Source: Janibacter cremeus (GTDB taxonomy: Bacteria > Actinomycetota > Actinomycetes > Actinomycetales > Dermatophilaceae). Taken from it: 64,000 bases of DNA. The notes beneath the pieces are model-generated. The model saw only the letters and a program-made list of their open reading frames with translations. It was not told the DNA's origin and searched no databases. The position numbers and the translations under genes are program-made. The stretch spans positions 372,001 to 436,000 of the forward strand of contig NZ_JACCAE010000001.1 in the NCBI RefSeq assembly GCF_013409205.1, in the 5' to 3' direction. Positions 1-8,558 of this stretch are shown here, in pieces; the stretch's first letter is position 1, and the number at the start of each line of letters is the position of its first letter.

Positions 1-1
1 C

Positions 2-565
2 CATGCGCAGTTCGAGGCCATCCACCCCTTCGTCGACGGCAACGGCCGCATCGGGCGTGGACTGATCGCCGTGGCGCTGCGTCGCCGTCGCGTGGCCACC
101 CAGGTGGTCGTGCCGGTCGCAGCCGCGATGCTGGCCGACGTGGACCGGTACTTCGACACCTTGACCGCCTACCGCCGAGGGGACGCAGCCGCCATGGTCT
201 CCTACCTCACCCGGGCCGCTGCGCATGCCACGACCGAGGCAGCTGTGTCGGCGCAACGGCTGTCAGCGATGCCGCAGCAGTGGCGAGAGCAAGCGCGCCC
301 ACGCGCCGGGTCCGGCGCCGCGCTCCTGATCGACGAGCTGACCGCCCATCCGGTCCTCGACGCGACTGCGGCTCAAGGTCTCATCGACCGCAGCGCACCA
401 CGGACCTACGAGGCCCTGGAGCGCCTCACGGAGTGCGGCGTCCTGCGCGAGACGACTGGCGCGGCGCGCGACCGGGTGTGGGTGGCGGTCGATGTGATGG
501 ATGAGATCGAGGACCTCGACGAGCGCATCGGAGCACGAAGCCTGCCCCCGAAGCACTGGCGCTGA
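2..565 (+). CDS. Fic family protein, C-terminal part (cut by window start)
   Basis: The frame is open from the first bases and carries the Fic catalytic motif HPFVDGNGRIGR about 8 residues in, so this is the C-terminal part (about 187 residues) of a Fic/DOC protein whose N-terminus lies outside the window. Fic enzymes usually transfer AMP from ATP to a hydroxyl side chain of a target protein. The part after the Fic fold (about residues 95-187) looks like a winged-helix region, as in many bacterial Fic proteins. It resembles the complete Fic gene at 30275-31477 in the segment after the motif, including the shared LTAYR. The inhibitory helix, if N-terminal, cannot be seen. Confidence 0.9.
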   Translation, partial: HAQFEAIHPFVDGNGRIGRGLIAVALRRRRVATQVVVPVAAAMLADVDRYFDTLTAYRRGDAAAMVSYLTRAAAHATTEAAVSAQRLSAMPQQWREQARPRAGSGAALLIDELTAHPVLDATAAQGLIDRSAPRTYEALERLTECGVLRETTGAARDRVWVAVDVMDEIEDLDERIGARSLPPKHWR

Positions 566-602
566 CCCGCGAAGGCGCGACGGTGGACGGCGTCGCCCGA
601 CC

Positions 603-698
603 TCATTGCACCCAGGCGCTGACGAGTGGGATGCCGTCCGCGTCGTGCATGGAGCGCACCTCGACGTTCGCCCCACTGCCGCCCCAGTGCCCCCGATC
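603..698 (-). pseudogene. Short gene remnant related to the 6416-6904 protein
   Basis: Directly after the stop of the aldehyde dehydrogenase gene, and in the same frame, about 31 codons stay open and end in GIPLVSAWVQ-stop. The gene at 6416-6904 contains GIPLVSAWVS in its C-terminal half. At DNA level positions 609-635 match 6551-6577 at 25 of 27 bases. There is no upstream start that would give a sensible protein, so this looks like the tail of a decayed paralogue. Confidence 0.5.
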
Positions 699-2423
699 TC
701 ACCCCCGCAGGGCGGAGGCGAAGACCGCGGGCAGTCGGGCCAGACCCGGCTTGGCGAGGAAGCGCACGAGGTGCTTGCCCGTGCTCGCTGCGGTCTTGTT
801 GTGGACGAACCACGGGGGCAGGGGTGTCAGCGACAGCTCGCCGGCCATCACCGACCGGGGGAAGGGTCGCCACGGCCCCCGCACGACCGTGCGTTCCGGG
901 TGCGCGAGCAGCAGCCCGTTGTGCACCACTCCCCTGCCGGACTGGATGTCCTGGAGGGTGTGCCCCGGGAAGGCACCCCACGTCGCCAGGGGCAGCAGGA
1001 AGCCGACCCCGGACCACGCGTTGACCGCGATCGTGCCGTAGCGCAGATCTGCCAGGAGCGCGTCGAAGCCCTCGCTGCCGAGGTCGCGCAGCTGGTCGGG
1101 GTGGATGAGGACATTCGCACCGAGCGTGCCGGACAGCTGCTCGTTGGCGAAGTCGATCGCGGCGGGCAGGAAGCCCTGCGCGGACCCGGGCAGCTCGGTG
1201 ACGCCGAGGACCGGGCCGAAGTACTCGGTCGAGTAGGCCTGGGAGTCGCCCTCACCGGGCAGGCCGGTGATCAGCGTGCGCTCGGCGCTGCCACCGACGG
1301 CTTCGTGCTGCTCGTAGGACTCCCGGGCCTGCGCGACCCGGTCGGCGAGGCCCCGGTACCACCCGGGCCGCTTCGGCGCGGTGGCCAGCGCGTCCCGGAC
1401 GAGGTCGAGGAACTCCTCCTTCTGCGCCCAGTCCGAGCTGACCACGAGGATCTGCCCGGCGATACAGTTGCAGCCGGAGTTGTGCAACCGCATCGTCGCC
1501 ACGTGCCGGGCCTGGAACTCCAGGTCGGCCCGGGACCATTCGCCGGGGACGACGATGATCGGGGCGACGCCGCCGAGCTCGCTCGTGACCGGCTTGGTCA
1601 GCGCCGGGGTGCCGGCTGCGCGGTGGGCCACGGCCTGCTCACCGGTCCCCCAGACGATGGCGTCGTGGGTGGTCGCCGAGCCGGTCATGTGCACCGCGTC
1701 GATGCCCTCGTGCTCGATCACCATCGAGCCGAGCTCGAGGTCGCTGCTGAAGAACTGCACGGCGCCGATGTCGACGAAGGGAGCGAACACCGCTTGGAGG
1801 ACGGGCAGCAGTGGGTCGGTGATCGGGTTGAGCTTCACTGCGGCAGACCGGTTGTCGGCAAACAACGCGTAGAGCGCGTCCAAGGGCGCGATCGAGAAGA
1901 TGTTGCCCGCGCCGAGGATGGCGCAGGTGCCGCTGGACTGCTGTGGCGAGAGGGCACCGAGGCCGGCCGTGTCCCGGACCTGCTGCTCACTCACGCCCGG
2001 CTCGCACCACACCTGCGCGGAGAAACCGGAGAGCAGCAGCCGGTCCCAGATCGAGTGCGGCAGCACGTCGACGGCCACCCGGCCACCCGTGACGGTGCGC
2101 ATGCCGACCCCGTCCGTCGCCCCCTTCCCCTGCTCCATCCGCTCCAGCGTCTCGGCGAGCGCCCGGGCGTAGTACATGGTGGCCCACGGGCCCGAGGTCC
2201 ACTCCTCGCCGGCGAGGGGCGAGTCGGGGTCGATGCCCTTGATCTCGCAGGCGATGCGTACCCACTCCTGGGCGTGCATGTCCACCAGGTCCACCAGCTC
2301 CAGCAGCATCTCGCCCCTGCGCTTCAGGGGCACGCCGGCCCATGCCTGCGCCCCGTCGCGCGCCCGGGCGACGATCTGCTCCGCGCGCTCCTGCTGGTGG
2401 GACGCTGTGGTTGCCGTGCTCAT
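699..2423 (-). CDS. Aldehyde dehydrogenase family protein
   Basis: A 574-residue protein with the aldehyde dehydrogenase fold, which oxidises an aldehyde to a carboxylate with NAD(P)+. The glutamate motif appears as SELGGVAP and the catalytic cysteine region as SGCNCIAGQ (Cys318/Cys320), which differs from the textbook GQxC motif but lies in the right place and spacing. It is longer than the usual 480-500 residues. The start codon overlaps the stop of the GMC oxidoreductase gene by 4 bp (ATGA), so the two are translationally coupled. The likely job is to oxidise the aldehyde made by the upstream alcohol oxidase or dehydrogenase; the substrate is not known. Confidence 0.85.
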   Translation of the reverse strand: MSTATTASHQQERAEQIVARARDGAQAWAGVPLKRRGEMLLELVDLVDMHAQEWVRIACEIKGIDPDSPLAGEEWTSGPWATMYYARALAETLERMEQGKGATDGVGMRTVTGGRVAVDVLPHSIWDRLLLSGFSAQVWCEPGVSEQQVRDTAGLGALSPQQSSGTCAILGAGNIFSIAPLDALYALFADNRSAAVKLNPITDPLLPVLQAVFAPFVDIGAVQFFSSDLELGSMVIEHEGIDAVHMTGSATTHDAIVWGTGEQAVAHRAAGTPALTKPVTSELGGVAPIIVVPGEWSRADLEFQARHVATMRLHNSGCNCIAGQILVVSSDWAQKEEFLDLVRDALATAPKRPGWYRGLADRVAQARESYEQHEAVGGSAERTLITGLPGEGDSQAYSTEYFGPVLGVTELPGSAQGFLPAAIDFANEQLSGTLGANVLIHPDQLRDLGSEGFDALLADLRYGTIAVNAWSGVGFLLPLATWGAFPGHTLQDIQSGRGVVHNGLLLAHPERTVVRGPWRPFPRSVMAGELSLTPLPPWFVHNKTAASTGKHLVRFLAKPGLARLPAVFASALRG

Positions 2424-4006
2424 GCGCTCTCCTGACGGATCATGTCGGCGGCCTTCTCGCCGATCAGCATCGTGGGTGCGTGCGTGTTGCCGTGGGTGAT
2501 CCGCGGCATCGCTGACGCATCCACCACGCGCAGTCCGCGCACCCCGTGCACTCGCAGGGTCTCATCCAGCACGCCGGTCTCCGGCGTGCCCATCCGCGCG
2601 GTGCACGAGGGGTGGTAGGTGTGCTCGACGTCTGCGCGCACGGCCGCCTCGGTGGCTGCGCGGGAGGAGTCGTAGCCCGGTCCCGGGTGCAGCTCGCGTC
2701 CGACCCAGGGGCGAAGGGGGTCGCTCGCCACGACCTCGCGTGCCTGCTCGATCCCGTCGATCATGGCGGTCATGTCATCCGGGTCGTCGAAGTAGTTGTG
2801 CTGGATGCGTGGCGCGTCCTCGGGGTTGAGCGAGCGCAGACGGACCGACCCTTCGGAGCGGGCGCCCACGAGCGAGAGTCCGATGGCGATGGCGGCGCCG
2901 TCGTGCGTGCCGGCTCCGTGCTGCCAGAAGTAGGCCGGGGCACCGATCATCTCCATCGTCGGGGCGTCGTCGATGACGCTGGTGTGGGTGAAGGCACCGA
3001 CCTCGCCCACGTTGGAGGTGAGCATGCCGGTGCGCCGGGTCAGGTAGCGCACGAGCTGAGCCGGCTTCTCCGCCGAGACGAGGGTGTCGTCGTTGGTGGT
3101 CTCCCAGTTCATCAGGTAGAAGGGGTGATCCATCAGGTGCGCACCGACGTGCGGGTTGTCGATGATCGGTTCGATGCCCCGCTCGAGCAGGTGCTCTGCC
3201 GGACCGATCCCGGAGAGCATGAGCAGCTGGGGGGTGTTGTAGGCCCCGGCGCTGAGGATGACCTCGCGGCGGGCGCGGATGGTGCGTACCTCCCGGCCGA
3301 CGCGGACCATGACCCCGACGGCGCGTCCATCCTCGATGAGCACCCGGTGCACCACGGCGCCGGAGGTGATCGTGAGGTTCTTCTGCTTGCGGTGCGGGGC
3401 GAGGTAGCCGTCGTAGGTCGTCCAGCGCTGGCCGTTGCGGGTGAAGCGCTGGAAGAGTCCGGCGCCCTCCTGCTTCTCCCCGTTGAAGTCCTCGTTGCGC
3501 GGGATCCCCGACTCGACCATGGCCTCGACCATCTGCCGGGAGATCGCGCGGGGGTCCGGGGCGTCCTCGATGTACTGGGGACCGCGGTCGCCGTGGAACT
3601 GGTCGGCGCCGCGGCTGTTGGTCTCCATCCGGCGGAAGAGCGGGAGCATCTCGTCGTAGGACCAGCCCGTGGCTCCCGACGCGGCCCATCCGTCGTAGTC
3701 GCTGCGGTTGCCGCGCACGACGATCATCGCGTTCATCCCGCTGCTGCCACCGAGCATCTTGCCGCGCGGCAGGTAGATCTCCCGGTCGTTGAGGTGCGGC
3801 TCCGGTTCGGTGCGGTAGTCCCAGTCCATCTTCGTGTGGAACTGCTTGGCGAAGGCCGCCGGGATCTGGACGTTCATGTTCGGACGGCTGCGTCCGCCGG
3901 CCTCGACGACCAGGACGTCGACGTCGGGGTCCTCGCAGAGCCTGCCGGCGACGACGGCGCCGCCGGATCCACTTCCGACGACGATGTAGTCGTACTCATG
4001 CACCAT
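2420..4006 (-). CDS. GMC family FAD-dependent alcohol (choline-type) dehydrogenase
   Basis: A 528-residue glucose-methanol-choline oxidoreductase. It has the N-terminal FAD dinucleotide motif GSGSGG (about residues 11-16), the GMC signature around RGKMLGGSSGMNAM, and the C-terminal catalytic block HPSCTARMG followed by NTHAPTMLIGEKAADM. The family oxidises alcohols to aldehydes. The ATG at 4006 is chosen because AGGAGG lies 5-10 bases upstream; longer readings run over this ribosome site. It is co-oriented with the PucR gene upstream and the aldehyde dehydrogenase downstream, giving a plausible two-step alcohol-to-acid pathway. It resembles BetA-type enzymes, but no betaine transporter is nearby, so choline is only one possible substrate. 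Confidence 0.88.
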   Translation of the reverse strand: MVHEYDYIVVGSGSGGAVVAGRLCEDPDVDVLVVEAGGRSRPNMNVQIPAAFAKQFHTKMDWDYRTEPEPHLNDREIYLPRGKMLGGSSGMNAMIVVRGNRSDYDGWAASGATGWSYDEMLPLFRRMETNSRGADQFHGDRGPQYIEDAPDPRAISRQMVEAMVESGIPRNEDFNGEKQEGAGLFQRFTRNGQRWTTYDGYLAPHRKQKNLTITSGAVVHRVLIEDGRAVGVMVRVGREVRTIRARREVILSAGAYNTPQLLMLSGIGPAEHLLERGIEPIIDNPHVGAHLMDHPFYLMNWETTNDDTLVSAEKPAQLVRYLTRRTGMLTSNVGEVGAFTHTSVIDDAPTMEMIGAPAYFWQHGAGTHDGAAIAIGLSLVGARSEGSVRLRSLNPEDAPRIQHNYFDDPDDMTAMIDGIEQAREVVASDPLRPWVGRELHPGPGYDSSRAATEAAVRADVEHTYHPSCTARMGTPETGVLDETLRVHGVRGLRVVDASAMPRITHGNTHAPTMLIGEKAADMIRQESA

Positions 4007-4130
4007 TGCATCCTCCTGTGACGGGTGCCTCCACCCTGCCAACGAGGCCGCCGTCGGCGCTTGTGGCCCAACTCCACAGTCACCGGCCGCTTTTGTCCGG
4101 ATCCACGAAAATCATCAGGCGTGGTTCTGG

Positions 4131-5366
4131 TCAGCCGGGGTCGTCAAGGGCCTGAGCCCCGTGCAGCTCGACCCATTGCAAGGCGAGCTCGAGGGCGGTG
4201 GCGTCCTCGGAGAGCGGTCGCCCGAGCAGGTCCTGGGCGCGGGAGAGTCGGTAGCGCACGGTGTTGGGATGGACGAAGAGCGCTGCCCCGGCGGCGTCGG
4301 CGTTGCACCGGCAGCGCAGCCAGGTCAGCACGGTCTCGCGCAGTGCCTGCTCGCCCTTGCGTGGTCCCAGCAGCGGAAGGGCGACCCGTCGCACCATCTC
4401 CCGGGTGAGGTCGCCCTCCCCGAGCAGGCTGACCAGCTCGATGTCGCGGTAGTCGTTGCAGCGGGTGGTGCTGTTCCAGCTGGCCCGGTGGGCGGCTGCG
4501 GCCTGGAGGTGGCTGGTGCGGAAGCCGGTCGGCCCGTGGCTCGGTCGCCCGATGGCCACCCGCGTGCGGGTGGTCGACATCAGCTCCTCCAGTGCCGTCA
4601 GGTCGAGGTCGGGCTCGGCCACCGTACTCACCCACCCCCACAGCTCCCGACTGCCGGGCAGCGTGGTGAACGCCGTGGGCAGGCCCAGAGCGAGGCACAT
4701 CCGCGCGGCCACCTCGTGCAACGGTTGCGCGGGTCGCTCCTGCGCGGATGCGGACAACACGAAGGCCGTCTGCCAGGCGGTGAGTGCGTGGCCGAGGACC
4801 TGCTCGGTCTCCGGGCTCGGGGCTGCGCCGGCGAGGAGCGCGTCGACGACCTCGATGCGGCGGGTCCGGTCTCCCTCGAGCAGGCTGGCCCGCTCTGCGG
4901 TGAAGGAGTCGATGAGTTCCTCGACGGAGTCGTCGATCCACTGCTCGGCGCGCAGCCACACGGAGATCAGGACCTCGTCACGGCCGAGGCCTTCGGGTAA
5001 CGGCCCTTCCTTGGTGCGTTCGGCGAGGACGTCGAAGACGGCCTTGTTCGCCACGCGGTAGACCTTGAGCAGCACGCCGATGTCGTGGTGCCGCCGGGCG
5101 ATCGAGAGACTCAGGTTGATCGCCTCCTGCGGCAGTTCCAACCTGTAGTCCTGCACGATCGTCACGAGGAAGGCGTTCCAATGGGCCCTGGTCGAGGCGT
5201 GCAGCTCCTCGACCAACGTCCTGTCCTGTGCGATCTCGGGGATGGCGCCGATGATCGCGGAGTCGACGGTGGCGACGAACTCATCGATCTGATCGGGCTG
5301 CTGCGCGGCCGAGGCGAAGTCCTGCAGCCACGCTGTGAAGCCGTCCGGCACCGAGGAGAAGGCCAT
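4131..5366 (-). CDS. PucR family transcriptional regulator
   Basis: A 411-residue protein with a PucR-type C-terminal helix-turn-helix (HTH_30; about residues 345-405, including FVHPNTVRYRLSRAQ) and an N-terminal GGDEF-related or ligand-sensing region. PucR/CdaR-type proteins usually activate catabolic operons. It sits 124 bp upstream of the GMC/aldehyde dehydrogenase pair on the same strand and probably controls it. An IS5-type element begins 13 bp before its ATG. The native promoter and ribosome site are therefore displaced, and no AGGAGG remains in the 10 bases kept before the ATG. Expression may be lost or driven from the IS. Confidence 0.88.
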   Translation of the reverse strand: MAFSSVPDGFTAWLQDFASAAQQPDQIDEFVATVDSAIIGAIPEIAQDRTLVEELHASTRAHWNAFLVTIVQDYRLELPQEAINLSLSIARRHHDIGVLLKVYRVANKAVFDVLAERTKEGPLPEGLGRDEVLISVWLRAEQWIDDSVEELIDSFTAERASLLEGDRTRRIEVVDALLAGAAPSPETEQVLGHALTAWQTAFVLSASAQERPAQPLHEVAARMCLALGLPTAFTTLPGSRELWGWVSTVAEPDLDLTALEELMSTTRTRVAIGRPSHGPTGFRTSHLQAAAAHRASWNSTTRCNDYRDIELVSLLGEGDLTREMVRRVALPLLGPRKGEQALRETVLTWLRCRCNADAAGAALFVHPNTVRYRLSRAQDLLGRPLSEDATALELALQWVELHGAQALDDPG

Positions 5367-5379
5367 GGAGGGAGACTAG

Positions 5380-6346
5380 GGCGTGTCTGCCAAAGATCGG
5401 CGTTCGGGTGCGTCAGCGTGGATCTCATGGTTCGTGATGGCGTGATCAGCAACGAGTTGTGGGATGTGGTGGAGCCGGTTCTGCCGACGAATGTGGGCAG
5501 GCGGGGACGTCCGTGGAATGACCACCGCACGACGCTGGAAGGCATCATCTGGCGTTTCCGTACCGGGTCGCCGTGGCGCGATCTGCCGGCAGAGTTCGGG
5601 CCGTATCAGTCTGTGTGGCAACGGCATCGGTTGTGGTCGATCGATGGGACGTATGAGGCGATGGTCGCTGCGGTCCACGAACACGCGGGGCTCGGCCACG
5701 AGGACCTGGAAGCGATTCTCTCGATCGACTCCACCAGCGTGCGAGCCCACCAGCACGCGGCCGGCGCCCGCCATGACTCGGTCGTCACGGACGCGCAGGA
5801 GGACACAGGGGGGTCATTCGAGTTACACGAATTCTCGGATCGTGCCCGGGGAGCCGCCTGACCATGCGCTGGGTCGTTCTCGTGGCGGGTTGACCACGAA
5901 GATCCACGCGCTGTCGGACCTGACATGCACTCCGGTGATGGCGCTGCTGAGCGCGGGACAGGCTGGGGACAACCCGATTCTCACGCCGCTGATCGACGCC
6001 CTGGCCGAAGCCGGGCACGGGATGGACTTCCGGCTGCTGGCGGACAAGGCGTACTCACACCCGAGCACCCGGGCCTACCTGCGAGACAAGCGGATCAAGC
6101 ACACCATCCCTCAACGGCGCGACCAGATCACTCAGCGCAAGAACAAGGGCAGCAAAGGCGGACGACCGCCAGGCTTCGACGCCGGAGCGTACAAGCAGCG
6201 CAACACCGTCGAGCGATCCTTCAGCCGGGCCAAGCAGTGGCGCGGACTGGCCACCCGGTACGACAAGTACGCCGTGACCTACCTCGGCGGCGTACTCCTG
6301 GCCATGGTCATCCTGACCCACCGGGCAGCGAGATAGCAGACACGCC
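5380..6346. mobile_element. IS5 family insertion sequence (IS427-like)
   Basis: A 967-bp element with terminal inverted repeats: GGCGTGTCTGC at the left end (from 5380) and its exact complement GCAGACACGCC at the right end (to 6346). Both ends are flanked by CTAG (5376-5379 and 6347-6350), a typical palindromic target duplication for this group. It carries one transposase read in two frames. The two ends are identical over the inner 11 bases, suggesting a recent, potentially mobile copy. It is inserted just upstream of the PucR gene start. Confidence 0.93.
5427..6336 (+). CDS. IS5 family transposase, two-frame (orfA/orfB)
   Basis: A DDE transposase encoded in two overlapping frames. The first frame (5427-5861) holds the N-terminal DUF4096-like helix-turn-helix region and the first catalytic Asp (SIDSTSVRAHQ). 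The second frame is open from 5464 to 6336 and continues with GRSRGGLTTKIH, the second Asp (LADKAYSHP) and the catalytic Glu (NTVERSFSRAKQWRG). The crossover must lie near 5844-5860, around GCC-CGG-GGA-GCC, and needs a net +1 shift. Two-frame organisation is normal for the IS427 group, where the product is made by programmed frameshifting. A simple indel that inactivates it is the alternative. Confidence 0.9.
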
Positions 6347-6415
6347 CTAGGCCCCCGTCGCCACAATGGGGTCTGGGCCTGCTGGCACATTCGGGTCGAA
6401 TCGATCCATCGTTAC

Positions 6416-6904
6416 CTACAGTTCGCCGCGTTCCCGCATCCGTCCTTGCTTGTGGGCCCGCAGGCCTGCTGCCTCGTCCGCGTCGATGTCGGCGAGGAGC
6501 GCGAGTGACTCCCAGTCGGTGTCCGGCTGGCGCCGGCGCTCTCCCTCGCTCACCCAGGCACTGACGAGCGGGATGCCCTCCCACGCTCCCCCGCGAGCGA
6601 TCGCCACGACCGCGTGCGGTCCGGTCAGGTCCAGCTCGACGTGGTCCACCTCGACCTCGACGAACTCCGGTGCCGAGCCAGCGATGACCATGGCGGTCAG
6701 CGCAGCCGCCCGGAAGCCGTCCTCGTCGTACTCGGCGCGCACGGTCTGCTTGCAGCCCACGTCGGGATCCGCGTACTCGGGCAGCAGCGCTCGGGCGACC
6801 TCCGTGACGCCCGGAGCCGACTCGAGGTCGACGGTGGCCGTGGCGGACCAGGGCCGCAGCCGTGCGCGCCACTGCTGAGGGCGACCGGTCGGTCCGGTCG
6901 GCAA
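6416..6904 (-). CDS. Hypothetical protein, possibly the 3' half of a frameshifted gene
   Basis: A reading frame of about 162 residues with good coding character (ending in residues rich in Arg/Glu) but only a TTG start at 6904. No ATG or GTG is available before in-frame stops upstream. The open frame actually begins about 8 codons earlier and overlaps the gene at 6697-7284 by about 200 bp in another frame. The simplest reading is one ancestral gene pair joined or broken by an indel near 6905-6930. A related C-terminal fragment lies at 603-698. I do not recognise the family. Confidence 0.55.
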   Translation of the reverse strand: MPTGPTGRPQQWRARLRPWSATATVDLESAPGVTEVARALLPEYADPDVGCKQTVRAEYDEDGFRAAALTAMVIAGSAPEFVEVEVDHVELDLTGPHAVVAIARGGAWEGIPLVSAWVSEGERRRQPDTDWESLALLADIDADEAAGLRAHKQGRMRERGEL

Positions 6905-7284
6905 GGCGGCCGCTTCCGAGCCCAGGTCATCGTCAGTTCCCGCACCTCATCAAGGTTGCCCTGCGGACCGTAGACCCGATCCGTCGCCGCGAGATTGATC
7001 AGGTCCGCATCCGAGTCCTCTGGCGAGTCACCCCACATCGCCCAGAACTTCAGGCTCCGGTCCTCGGTGTAGAGGTAGAGGTTCGTCGACGAGTAGAACT
7101 TCCCCGGTTCACCGAAAGTGCGGATCACACGCCCCGCCCTGATGAAGTCCTCCATCGTCAGACCCTCGGTCCGCCCGTGCACCACGTACCAGTGCGGGGC
7201 GCTGTCCGCGTACGTCTTCGCCCACGTCCACTGCAGGGTCGGAGCCAGCTCCAGCCACCATGCCAAGTGATCCCGTCCAACCAT
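6697..7284 (-). CDS. Hypothetical protein with probable frameshifted tail
   Basis: The first about 120 residues look like a real soluble protein rich in aromatic residues (HWYVVHGRTEGLTMEDFIRA and later TNLYLYTEDRSLKFWAMWG). After about residue 125 the composition collapses to Arg/Pro/Ser-rich sequence typical of an out-of-frame read, while another frame (6416-6904) becomes coding. The start could be the ATG at 7284 or the GTG at 7287. It may be an intact short gene that overlaps its neighbour, or the 5' half of a broken gene. Function unknown. Confidence 0.55.
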   Translation of the reverse strand: MVGRDHLAWWLELAPTLQWTWAKTYADSAPHWYVVHGRTEGLTMEDFIRAGRVIRTFGEPGKFYSSTNLYLYTEDRSLKFWAMWGDSPEDSDADLINLAATDRVYGPQGNLDEVRELTMTWARKRPPCRPDRPVALSSGAHGCGPGPPRPPSTSSRLRASRRSPERCCPSTRIPTWAASRPCAPSTTRTASGRLR

Positions 7285-7440
7285 CACCGCGCCACTGCCT
7301 TCCTTGTCGGTTCGTCCTCGAGGACGTCGTCAACCCCAACGGTCCCCGGGATGGCGAGGTGGGCGAACCCTCCGTTTGGTTGGTCCGGTCTGACCGTTCG
7401 ACTCAGGAGGGTTGTCGGTCCTGCCCGATAGACATGCCTC

Positions 7441-8514
7441 ATGACAGACATGGCGATGCGGCCGGCAACGCAGCCGACCGAGGTGACCCTGCTCCCTTCG
7501 TCCATCGACATCGACGAGGAGATCTCGTCGCTCGAAGCCCACCTGGCGCGGCTCCACGTCCTGCGCGACGCGAAGGCACCCGAGGACACCGAGCCGTGGG
7601 TCCTCGATCACACGGGCGACCACTGGCACGACTCCCCCGCCGTGGGCGCGACCGCCTTCTCCCGTCGGGCACACCGCGTCGGCCTGCTCACCGCCGAGGA
7701 CGAGGTGGTCCTCGCCCGGCGGATCGAGGCCGGTGCCTTCGCTCAGGAACGTCTCGACTCCGGCATCGAGCTCAAGCGCACCGAGCGCCGGGGCCTATGG
7801 CATGTCATCCGTGAGGGCGAGGAGGCCCGCGATCGGATGATCATGGCCAACGTCCGCCTGGTCAACAAGATCACCCGCCAGTTCCTGCCCCGCGCGACGG
7901 CCTCGATGGACTTCGAGGACATGCAGCAGGCCGGGCTCATGGGCCTCATGCGCGCGGTCGACAAGTTCGACCACTCGCTCGGCCTGAAGTTCTCCACCTA
8001 CGCGACCTGGTGGATCAAGCAGAGCATCGGCCGGGCCGTCGACGACGAGTCGCGCACGATCCGCATCCCGGTTCACATGGCCGACAAGTGCCGCCCCATC
8101 GACACCGCCCGACGAAGGGCGGAACTCACCTGGGCGGAAGCCGTCATCGACCCCACCCGGCTCGGGATCGATGATGATGTGGCGAGTATCGAGCGGGCCC
8201 GCGACGTCCTGCGCCCCTGCCTGAGCCTGGAGGAGATCAGCGACGAGCTCGACATCGTCGACCACGAGGAGTCGCCGGTCGACATCGTTGTCGAGCGTGC
8301 AGCCAACGCCAAGACGTGGGCGGACCTGTCCGAGCACGTGGAGGAGCTCACCGGTCTGGGCAGCCGCGCGGTCGCCATCCTGGAGATGCGGTTCGGCCTC
8401 ACCGGGCAGGCGCCGATGACGCTCGACCAGATCGGGCAGCACTTCGGCGTGACGCGCGAGCGGATCCGCCAGATCGAGAAGAAGTCGCTCGAGGCGCTGC
8501 GGGAGCTCGCGTGA
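7441..8514 (+). CDS. RNA polymerase sigma-70 family factor (group 1/2-like)
   Basis: A 357-residue sigma factor with region 1.2 (LLTAEDEVVLARRIEAG, about residues 78-96), region 2 for core and -10 binding (about 135-215, with FEDMQQAGLMGLMRAVDKFD and FSTYATWWIKQSI), a region 3, and region 4 for the -35 element (about 305-357, with TRERIRQIEKKSLEAL). It is shorter than housekeeping SigA and lacks a long region 1.1, so it is probably an alternative HrdB/SigB-like factor. An in-frame stop at 7429 fixes the start at or after 7441. The ATG has no good ribosome site and a weak -10-like GATAGA lies about 10 bases upstream, so the transcript may be leaderless. Confidence 0.92.
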   Translation: MTDMAMRPATQPTEVTLLPSSIDIDEEISSLEAHLARLHVLRDAKAPEDTEPWVLDHTGDHWHDSPAVGATAFSRRAHRVGLLTAEDEVVLARRIEAGAFAQERLDSGIELKRTERRGLWHVIREGEEARDRMIMANVRLVNKITRQFLPRATASMDFEDMQQAGLMGLMRAVDKFDHSLGLKFSTYATWWIKQSIGRAVDDESRTIRIPVHMADKCRPIDTARRRAELTWAEAVIDPTRLGIDDDVASIERARDVLRPCLSLEEISDELDIVDHEESPVDIVVERAANAKTWADLSEHVEELTGLGSRAVAILEMRFGLTGQAPMTLDQIGQHFGVTRERIRQIEKKSLEALRELA

Positions 8515-8543
8515 CCACGGATATCGCGACGAGGATCGATCCG

Positions 8544-8558
8544 ATAAGGTTGCCTTAT
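8544..8558. promoter_or_regulatory. Palindrome over the start of the MNT/HEPN operon
   Basis: ATAAGG-TTG-CCTTAT is a perfect 6-bp inverted repeat with a 3-bp spacer. It overlaps the ATG (8557) and the probable AAGG ribosome site of the MNT antitoxin gene. Since the MNT protein carries its own N-terminal helix-turn-helix, this is a good candidate for an autoregulatory operator. Confidence 0.5.

Noticed and set aside
501..2435. A 644-residue open frame antisense to the aldehyde dehydrogenase
   Set aside because: High GC leaves antisense frames open. The translation is low-complexity (Arg/Gly/Val/Glu-rich) without motifs, while the opposite strand shows a clear enzyme.
5085..5426. N-terminal extension of the transposase into the PucR gene
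   Set aside because: The open frame crosses the left inverted repeat and runs antisense in the regulator; the transposase start lies inside the IS.
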